From: Prorocentrum cordatum
Taxonomy: Eukaryota > Sar > Dinophyceae > Prorocentrales > Prorocentraceae
Length of the DNA stretch: 33,500 bases
NCBI GenBank assembly: GCA_963575745.1
Contig: CAUYUJ010022082.1
Location: forward strand, 647,801-681,300
Reading direction: 5' to 3'
A program made the position numbers and the translations under genes. Shown piece after piece: positions 27,680 to 33,500 of the stretch (positions are counted from its first letter, which is position 1; each line of letters begins with the position of its first letter). The notes beneath the pieces are model-generated. The model was not told the origin of the DNA. It did no database searches and worked only from the letters and a program-made list of their open reading frames with translations.

Positions 27680-27866
27680 CCCAGAAGGCGGGGAGTCCAC
27701 GGTTGAGGCGTCGTGGGCTTCTTCGGCACTCTCTGGGGACTCTCGTGGGCGTCTTGCGAGTTGTTTGGAGACCTGGTGGAGCCTCTTGGAGGCAGTTTTG
27801 AATCGTTTCGAGGCGTGTTTGGGGGCCTCTTTGGGCCTCTTGGGGGCCTCTTGGGGCTCATTGTAG
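27680..27866 (+). repeat. Dispersed repeat family I in opposite orientation
   Basis: GGGGGCCTCTTTGGGCCTCTTGGGG-type steps are the complement of the 1.3-3.5 kb blocks. The open frame of 112 residues here is repeat-derived. Confidence 0.5.
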
Positions 27867-28030
27867 GGCTACTTTTACGATTGCGTAGCGTCCTTCAGCC
27901 AGCGGGCGGCCCTCCAGGATGCCCCTCGGGCTCCCGCCGGCCCCTCCCTGCGCGCGAGGGGACCTTCTCTTCTGTCGCAGTGCTCGCCTCGGTTCGCTGC
28001 CGTCTGTCGTTCACGCTTCCTCCCTCTCCC

Positions 28031-28222
28031 TTGTGGAGGACGATCAATGGAGAGCAAGCATGTTGCCACATAATTTCCAGGTGTTTAAATCATGTGTTAA
28101 ACCTGCTTCAAACATTAAAACAACATATTTTAAACATTTCCAGGACACTTTTCCGACATTTTAAACACATGTTTGATTCGATGATGGGATTGTTAGCGTG
28201 TCCATTGTCGTGGCATCCACAA
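28031..28222. mobile_element. TIR element, family D, copy 2
   Basis: TTGTGGAGGACGATCAATGG at the left; the right-end complement is TTGTGGATGCCACGACAATG. The interior TTTAAACATTTCCAGGACA segment matches copy 1. AT-rich and non-coding. Confidence 0.78.
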
Positions 28223-28705
28223 CCCTTTCCCCCCTCCTCGCCCGAGTGGGCCCTCGAAACGGCATGGCCGTTTTTCCACCGTTTCCGAAAGAGTGTGTTC
28301 TGAACGCGGGAACGGTGAGAAAATGTGGCAGCCAGACGCGGCAAACATGCGGCCCCAGAATCGGAGCCGGAACCAGCACCCGCAAAAGCGGGAATCGAAA
28401 AAGACGGCGACGGAACGGGACAACAAAAATGGCGCCAGAAGCAGCAGAAAAATGGCAAAACGGAGTTGGTAACAAACATTGCCTTGTGGTCCCTGGCTTG
28501 CCGCTGCGTTCTCACATGATAGCTGTCGCCGTTTGGGCCGCAGGGGATCGTCGCATAGCGTCCTGTCCACCTCATCCTCCTCCTCCTCTTCATCCTTTGC
28601 CTCCGCATCCAGCGAAGTTCGAACGACTGGCGTCATCAGATTGTTTGCTGGTGTGTGCGCGTGGGAGCAGCGGGCTTCGCTCGAATAATAATCTTCGTAA
28701 AGAAG
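28223..28705. other. No gene recognised
   Basis: A long plus frame crosses this stretch, but its peptide has no known motif and it continues into pure microsatellite. Confidence 0.35.
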
Positions 28706-28836
28706 AACTTTCGGGGGTCCGCGCGGATTTCTTGAATCTGCGTTTGATCCTCCACCCCGCTGCGGGCGCCTCCGGCGCCGCCCCCAGGGAGGGGGTCCAG
28801 CGCCGATCCAGGCAATCCACGCGGACCTTCGAAAGG
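28706..28836 (+). repeat. Dispersed repeat family G, copy 2
   Basis: CTTTCGGGGGTCCGCGCGGA..GGCGCCTCCGGCGCC..CCAGCGCCGATCC..ACCTTCGAAAG, with an internal palindrome. Confidence 0.68.
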
Positions 28837-28888
28837 TTTATACTTGTGAAGTTTTTCCCAACTATCCTGTTCTGCAGCGCCGCGCCCC

Positions 28889-29217
28889 GCCTTCCCTCCT
28901 CCTCCCCCTCCTCCTCCTCTTCCTTTCGCTCCCCTCCTCCTCCTCCTGCTCCTCCTCCTCCTCCGCCTGCTCCTCCTCCCTCCTCCTCCTCCTCCTCCTC
29001 CTTCGCCTCTCCTCCTCCTCCTCCTCCTCCTCCTCCTCCTCCTCCGCCTCCTCCCCTCTCCTCCTCTCAACCCCCCCTCATCCTACCCTACCCCTCCTCT
29101 CCCTCCTCCTCCTCCTCCTCCGCCTCCTCCGCCTCCTTCTCCTCCTCCTCCTCCTCCTTCTCCTCCTTCTCCTCCTCCTCCTCCTCCTCCTCCTCCTCCT
29201 CCTCTCTCCTCCTCCGC
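28889..29217 (+). repeat. CTC microsatellite/polypyrimidine tract
   Basis: About 330 bp of CTC/CCT steps. Confidence 0.95.
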
Positions 29218-29419
29218 GTGCCCCCGATGCGACACGCCGCTTGCACGCGTCGTGGCCTCGCAGTTCTCCCATCTCCCCCCCTGCTCCTCTTCCTTTTCCT
29301 TCCCGCCCTCTCCGCGGGGGTGCCAGTTGGCTGCGCCCCTCACACGCTTCGTGGCGTCATAGTCCTCTTCCCTCCTTTCTCTCCTCTTTCTCCTCTCCCG
29401 CCGCTGGGGAGAAGGAGGA

Positions 29420-29467
29420 GGACGAGGATGAGGATGATGACCATAATGATGATGCTGCTGCTGTTGC

Positions 29468-29514
<47 letters not shown>

Positions 29515-30094
29515 TGGATAAAGCTGCTGATGATGATGACGATGATTATGAGGATGATGATGGTGCTGAGGATGATGATGATGCTGCTGATGCTGGTGCC
29601 GATGCTGATAATGATGGCGACGATGCTGATTATTCATGGTGACGATGATGCGGATGAGGATGATGATTGTGACACTGATGCTGCTGATGATGATGGTGTT
29701 GGTAATGCAGTTTATGCTGATGCTGATGCTGATGAGTACGATGATGTTGATAACGATGCTGATGCTGATGATGATAATTATGGTGACGCTGACACTGATG
29801 ATGATACTGATGCTGATGATGATGATGGTGATGATGGTGATGATACTGATGCTGCTGATGATGACGATGATGACGATGGTGCGGATGATCATGCCTATAC
29901 TGATGCTGTTGTTGTTGATGATCACGGTGTTGATGGTGCCGATGATCACGACGATTATATTGATTATGCTGCTGATGCTGATGGTGATCATGACGATGAG
30001 GTTTTTTCTGATGATGGTGATTACGATGCTTACGCTTCTGCTGTTGCTGCCGATTCTGCTGATGAGGCTGTTGCTGCTGATGATGATGACGATA

Positions 30095-30184
<90 letters not shown>

Positions 30185-30268
30185 CTGATGATGATGATGA
30201 TGATGCCGATGATGCGCATGCTGATGATGATGCGGGTGATGAAGATGCTGATGCTGCCAATAATGGTA

Positions 30269-30310
<42 letters not shown>

Positions 30311-30314
30311 GTGG

Positions 30315-30347
<33 letters not shown>

Positions 30348-30379
30348 GGATGAGGATGATGAGGATGAGGATGAGGATG

Positions 30380-30415
<36 letters not shown>

Positions 30416-30548
30416 CTGATGCTGATGCTGATGATGATGATGATGATGATGATGATGCTCATGCTCATGCTGATGGTGATGATGCTGCCGCTGCCGCTGC
30501 TGCTGCTGCGGAGGAGGAGGAGGAGGAGGAGGAGGACGTGGAGGAGGC
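29420..30548 (+). repeat. GAT trinucleotide array with GCT and GAG ends
   Basis: About 1.07 kb of GAT repeats with dispersed GCT, GGT and GAC variants. The purest part is 30087-30183, passing at 30484 into GCT and then GAG repeats. One plus frame reads as poly-Asp and contributes to a 903-residue open frame from 28198; other frames read poly-Met or, on minus, poly-Ile, Ser or His. No gene is inferred. Confidence 0.95.
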
Positions 30549-30637
30549 GGAGGGTCGCGGTCCCAGGATCGAGGCTGTGAGCCTCCTCGTCCCCTATCTG
30601 AGGGGTTTATGGCCCCTCCCTTTGGGCGGGGCGCGAG

Positions 30638-30776
30638 GTCAAGAAGGCCAAGAAGAAGAAGGCCAAGGGCGAGGTCAAACTGCCCGACCCCCTCCAGCAG
30701 TTCGTCTTCGTGGGCCTCAGGGAGGGGAAGACGGCCGCGACCTCGGCCCGGGGCCTTCGGGCGGCAGAGAGGGGCC
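30638..30776 (+). CDS. Candidate exon, Lys-rich
   Basis: After GCGCGAG the plus frame reads VKKAKKKKAKGEVKLPDPLQ then QFVFVGLREGKTAATSARGL then RAAERG, with almost all codons ending in G or C. The change in composition from the GAT array is sharp. No clear GT donor is seen, so the 3' end is approximate. The frame stays open into element B3. Protein not recognised; the Lys-rich block could be a nuclear signal or linker. Confidence 0.35.
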
Positions 30777-30820
30777 CTCGAGGCTTGACGTCGTTTCGCC
30801 GCTCGACCTGCGGGGATCTA

Positions 30821-30986
30821 GCCTTAAGTCGGGGATGTCCCTCTACAGGAGGAATATTCAAACACAGTCAAAAAATAGTCGGGGAACGATGCGCCGACTA
30901 TTTGTTTGATTTGTTGTTGACATTGTTGGAATTTTTTAAATTTTCGTTTAGAGTTCGCCTGTAGGGGGACATGCCCGACCTAAATC
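30821..30986. mobile_element. TIR element, family B, copy 3, flanked by TA
   Basis: 166 bp flanked by TA. Left end GCCTTAAGTCGGGGATGTCC followed by CTCTACAGG; right-end complement GATTTAGGTCGGGCATGTCC followed by CCCTACAGG. The terminal repeats agree at about 26 of 32 positions. AT-rich, non-coding interior. Confidence 0.85.
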
Positions 30987-30988
30987 TA

Positions 30989-31166
30989 GCCACAGGATTC
31001 GAGACGAATCCGGGCAAACCTGATTCAATCCAGGTGAATCGAGGCACATCCAAATCGATCCATGTGAATCCAGCGAATTTTCCAGGGGAGCCCGGAGCAA
31101 AACAAGTCCTGAAGCCCCTGACCAAGGGCGGCGGAACAACAACAGATCTGGGCGGCCTTACCCTCG
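30989..31166. repeat. Degenerate AATCCAGGTGAATC repeats
   Basis: GGATTCGAGACGAATCC, GATTCAATCCAGGTGAATCG and ATCCATGTGAATCC recur at 31005-31075; the rest to B4 is plain. Confidence 0.5.
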
Positions 31167-31168
31167 TA

Positions 31169-31316
31169 GGATTGAATCAGACGTGTCGCTCTACAGGAGG
31201 AATATTCATAAATAGTCATGGGGCGACTTTTCTATTATTTTGTTTGGGCATGTTTTGTGTACTTTTACTCTTTCGTCCAAAAGCCGCCTGTAGGGGAACA
31301 TGCCCAGCCTAAGGGT
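31169..31316. mobile_element. TIR element, family B, copy 4 (diverged)
   Basis: Contains TCGCTCTACAGGAGGAATATTC and CCGCCTGTAGGGGAACATGC as inverted ends, only about 180 bp from copy 3. Flanking TA pairs at 31167 and 31317 are plausible. Confidence 0.72.
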
Positions 31317-31359
31317 TAAGAACAGAGAGGGAGCGGAGGATGAGGGGATACAGATTGGG

Positions 31360-31577
31360 AGGGAGATCGAAGGGAAATGGCGATTGGATGCTGGATCTGG
31401 AAAACTAGCTGCGCAAGCCGGACGAGGCTAGGACGAGGATACACCCGTTCCAGCCTTTCTAGAGAGCTCTCAGGGCGTTCCGGAACGCTCTGAGGGAGAT
31501 CGAGGGGAAATGGCAATGGGATGGTGGATCTGGAAAATTAGCTGCGTAAGCCGGACGAGGCTAGGACGAGGATACTC
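31360..31577 (+). repeat. Direct duplication of ~82 bp, 136 bp apart
   Basis: GGGAGATCGAAGGGAAATGG..TAGCTGCGCAAGCCGGACG..TAGGACGAGGATAC at 31360-31442 recurs at 31496-31577 with few changes. Between the copies is the palindromic CTCAGGGCGTTCCGGAACGC. Confidence 0.85.
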
Positions 31578-31589
31578 GGGAGCCTTGAG

Positions 31590-31730
31590 AGGGGTCAATG
31601 CAAACGGGGCTCAGCCAGAGCGCCCGATCTTGCAGGATCCTGCAGGGCCAGGGTCGCATTGACCCGGGTTTGGGTGCAGGATTTTGCAAGATGTTGCAGG
31701 ATCTTTCGCGTTGACCCAGGTTTTCAGAAG
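31590..31730 (+). repeat. Two-copy TTGCAGGATC..TTGACCC repeat
   Basis: CTTGCAGGATCCTGCAGG..GCATTGACCCGGGTTT is followed by GTTGCAGGATC..GCGTTGACCCAGGTTT. Confidence 0.7.
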
Positions 31731-31890
31731 ATCCCCGAGATACATTGGTTCCAGACCGTTCTAGAAGGCTCTCAGGGCGCTCTGGGACGCTCTGAGAAGG
31801 CCGCGGCGCCCGATACATCTTCCAGAGCCGCCGGATCTCAGAGATTCTCGATTCATCCTCACCCGGATTTATTGGAGAGGCCTGACGGCC
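31731..31890 (+). repeat. Dispersed repeat family H, copy 1
   Basis: GTTCCAGACCGTTCTAGAAG, AAGGCCGCGGCGCCCGA, ACATCTTCC and ATCTCAGAGATTCTCGATTC recur in order at 33077-33235. Confidence 0.78.
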
Positions 31891-31922
31891 GGTGCCGCCG
31901 ACCCTGATCGAAAGGGCTAGGA

Positions 31923-31978
31923 GTGGGAGGAGGAGGAGGAGGAGGAGGAGGAGGAGGAGGAGGAGGAGGAGGAGGAGT
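31923..31978 (+). repeat. GGA microsatellite
   Basis: About 17 GGA units. Confidence 0.95.
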
Positions 31979-32149
31979 CACCCGGATTCAGTATCGTCCT
32001 GGCTCCGTCTTGGCCATCACAGTTCGGGCGGAGTTCTGGGATCTGCGCTGGGACGCCCCCTGCGGGAGCCCCCAGCGCAGCCCCCTCATGCTTGTGTGTG
32101 TGCTCAGGGGTTTCTTCTTCTATGGATGGGGGTGGGAAGGGGGAGGGGC

Positions 32150-32250
32150 ACGGAGGGGAGGGGAGGGGAGGAGGAGGAGGAGGAGGAGGAGGGGAGGAGG
32201 TGGAGGAGGAGGGGTGAGGAGGAGGAGAGAGGACGTGCAGGAGGACGAGG
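32150..32250 (+). repeat. GGA-rich tract
   Basis: GGGGAGGGGAGGAGGAGG steps with minor breaks. Confidence 0.9.
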
Positions 32251-32296
32251 AAAAGGAGGGTTGGGGGACATGGGATGGGGGGAGGGAAAGGACCCG

Positions 32297-32381
32297 GCGA
32301 TCCGAGGCTCCGAAACAATTGGAGCGCCAGGTTTTTGGCCGTTTTCGGCCTCCCCGGGGCCCTCAGCGGGCCCCGGGGCCA
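32297..32381 (+). repeat. Dispersed repeat family E, copy d
   Basis: GCGATCCGAGGCTCCGAAAC..TTTTCGGCCTCCCCGGGGCC, same orientation as copy c and opposite to a/b. Confidence 0.7.
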
Positions 32382-32388
32382 TCCAAAG

Positions 32389-32469
32389 ACGACTCGGGAC
32401 GAGAAGCAGCTTTTTGGGGCAGTGGCCCAGGCCTGGGACCACGCCTACAAGGAACCTGGAGCGCCAGAG
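32389..32469 (+). CDS. Candidate 81-bp exon
   Basis: Between an AG (32387-32388) and GAG-GTCTCG lie exactly 27 codons reading TTRDEKQLFGAVAQAWDHAY then KEPGAPE. The peptide has a helix-like, natural composition and differs from the surrounding repeats. The acceptor tract is weak. Product unknown. Confidence 0.3.
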
Positions 32470-32574
32470 GTCTCGCCGGGAGAGTTCGGTCCGGGTGGGG
32501 GCGCGCCCCAAGAGTCAGGAGCGAAAGAAGCACGGACATGATGGGCCCATTTTCTATCACCACCACCACCATAT

Positions 32575-32636
32575 GGAGGAGGAGGAGGAGGAACAGGAGG
32601 AGGAGGAGGAGGAGGAGGAGGAGGAGGAGGACCCCC
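32575..32636 (+). repeat. GGA microsatellite
   Basis: GAG/GGA units after a short CAC run. Confidence 0.93.
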
Positions 32637-32821
32637 TCCCCCTCCAACTTCTGGCGGTGGTGTTGGTGGAAACAGGCACTCCATGAATCCACGTTGGTTT
32701 CGACAGTGCATTGTGCGAACGTTTGTATCACGGGGCTGGTCTGAGGGACTGGGAGGCAGTATTCGAGTATTCGTGTACGTGGTTGGACTGTTCAGGCGTT
32801 CTTTGCGGGCTCCCTAAAGAT

Positions 32822-32995
32822 GCAGCCGCGCGCAGAGGGCGGGTGGGGCGAGGGGGAGGGCTTCTTGGGAGCAGCCCTGCTTCTCAGAATGCGCGGGCCT
32901 TCCCTGTAGATGTGAAGCTAGCGCCTTCCAAGAGGCGACTCCTTTCTAGGAAGCCTCTCCCCCACAGCTCCCTCCACCCCCTTGTGCGCGCTGCA
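32822..32995. mobile_element. TIR foldback element, family A, copy 3
   Basis: Left GCAGCCGCGCGCAGAGGGCG..GAGGGCTTCTTGGGAG and right CTTTCTAGGAAGCCTCTCCC..TTGTGCGCGCTGC, about 174 bp, with the same TGTAGATG loop as copy 1. Confidence 0.75.
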
Positions 32996-33076
32996 GAGAA
33001 ATGCCTGGCTCCGTGCGGAGTTCGGAGAATTCTGTTGGGGCGGGCACGCACGCTCAGTGCCCACGGGCAGGTGCCA

Positions 33077-33235
33077 GGGTCGGACGGGGCTAGGACACGG
33101 ATGAATCCGTTCCAGAGCGTTCCGGAACGCACTCAGAGCGTTCTTCTGGAACGCTTTGGGAAGGCCGTGGCGCCCGAGACATCTTCCGGAGCCGCGTGAT
33201 CTCAGAGATTCTCGATTCACCCTCACCAGATTTTC
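33077..33235 (+). repeat. Dispersed repeat family H, copy 2
   Basis: Match to 31731-31890. Contains the palindrome CGTTCCGGAACG. The pyrimidine-rich end runs into the acceptor-like site at 33259. Confidence 0.75.
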
Positions 33236-33260
33236 TCCTCATCCCGGCTTCGTCTTACAG

Positions 33261-33500
33261 GGGGATGCTCCGAGAGCGGGCGGGTCTCCGCTCGGAAGGC
33301 GGGGGCGGGTCTCCCTGGGGTTGGGGGCGCCGTCCGGGCGCGGTGTTCGCTGTCCCCTGCTCGGTCGCGCCGCTGCCCCGCAGCGTGCTGTCGTGTTTAT
33401 GATGCTCTAACCGACTTCAGCTTTGATCGCCAGGGAAAAAGTCGAGCACCAGAAGAGTGCCCCAACCAGAGGGTTTTCGTGCGTCGGGCCCTGGGAGGCG
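33261..33500 (+). CDS. Candidate exon start, open to window end
   Basis: TTTTCTCCTCATCCCGGCTT followed by CGTCTTACAG (33251-33260) is a strong acceptor-like site. The phase starting at 33261 stays open for 80 codons to the edge (GGCSESGRVSARKAGAGLPG at the start, later VYDALTDFSFDRQGKSRAPE). Two other frames also run for about 45 codons, so the frame choice is uncertain. No recognised domain. Confidence 0.25.

Noticed and set aside
28198-30909. Largest open frame, 903 residues on the plus strand
   Set aside because: It runs through a family G repeat, a CTC tract and the GAT array. The product is Pro/Ser runs followed by poly-Asp, with no domain. Trinucleotide arrays stay open by composition.
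32555-32580. CACCACCACCACCATATGG resembling an expression-vector His tag
   Set aside because: Only four CAC units, embedded in continuous genomic microsatellite with no other vector sequence.
1-33500. tRNA, rRNA, snRNA genes
   Set aside because: No tRNA arm pattern, rRNA core or snRNA motif was recognised by eye on either strand. A covariance-model scan would be decisive.

Overview
The window looks like a stretch of a dinoflagellate nuclear genome. Three things point there: a copy of the dinoflagellate spliced leader (DinoSL) at 15007-15043, a Copia-type RNase H fragment and an APE-type LINE of kinds common in dinoflagellates, and a GC-rich background crowded with simple repeats and short inverted-repeat elements. 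I cannot name the species. No rRNA, tRNA, prokaryotic operon or CRISPR array was seen.

Layout: 1-655 is the end of a Copia-like pol, followed by an untranslated flank with small GAAA-loop hairpins. 1.3-5.4 kb holds pyrimidine-rich, 254-bp, CCTAGG-rich and 90-bp tandem repeats. 5.7-6.35 kb is microsatellite. 6.37-12.0 kb is a higher-order tandem array of about five related units, two of them carrying long GTC arrays. 12.1-13.65 kb is almost pure purine (GGA-type). 15007-19762 is a complete-length but decayed LINE, flanked by a 20-bp target-site duplication and starting exactly at the first base of a spliced leader. 19.8-33.5 kb is a mosaic of microsatellites and at least four families of 150-380 bp elements with terminal inverted repeats (called A, B, C, D here), plus other dispersed repeats (E-K).

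The only well-supported coding remnants belong to retroelements. The LINE has a coiled-coil/RRM-like ORF1 and an ORF2 with endonuclease, reverse transcriptase and a C-terminal Cys/His knuckle. It is broken by frameshifts, stops and a changed catalytic residue. Several short plus-strand islands with dinoflagellate-like GC3 codon use, some next to plausible splice sites (12860, 13711, 27395, 30638, 32389, 33261), could be exons of one or more genes whose introns are filled with the repeats. This is inference and needs transcript data.

Most long open frames are by-products of trinucleotide arrays or of repeat units whose length is a multiple of three. The most interesting signal is the LINE: its insertion begins with one full spliced leader followed by a truncated leader relic, inside a pyrimidine tract. 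This implies that a trans-spliced RNA was the template, and suggests how such a copy could become trans-spliced again.
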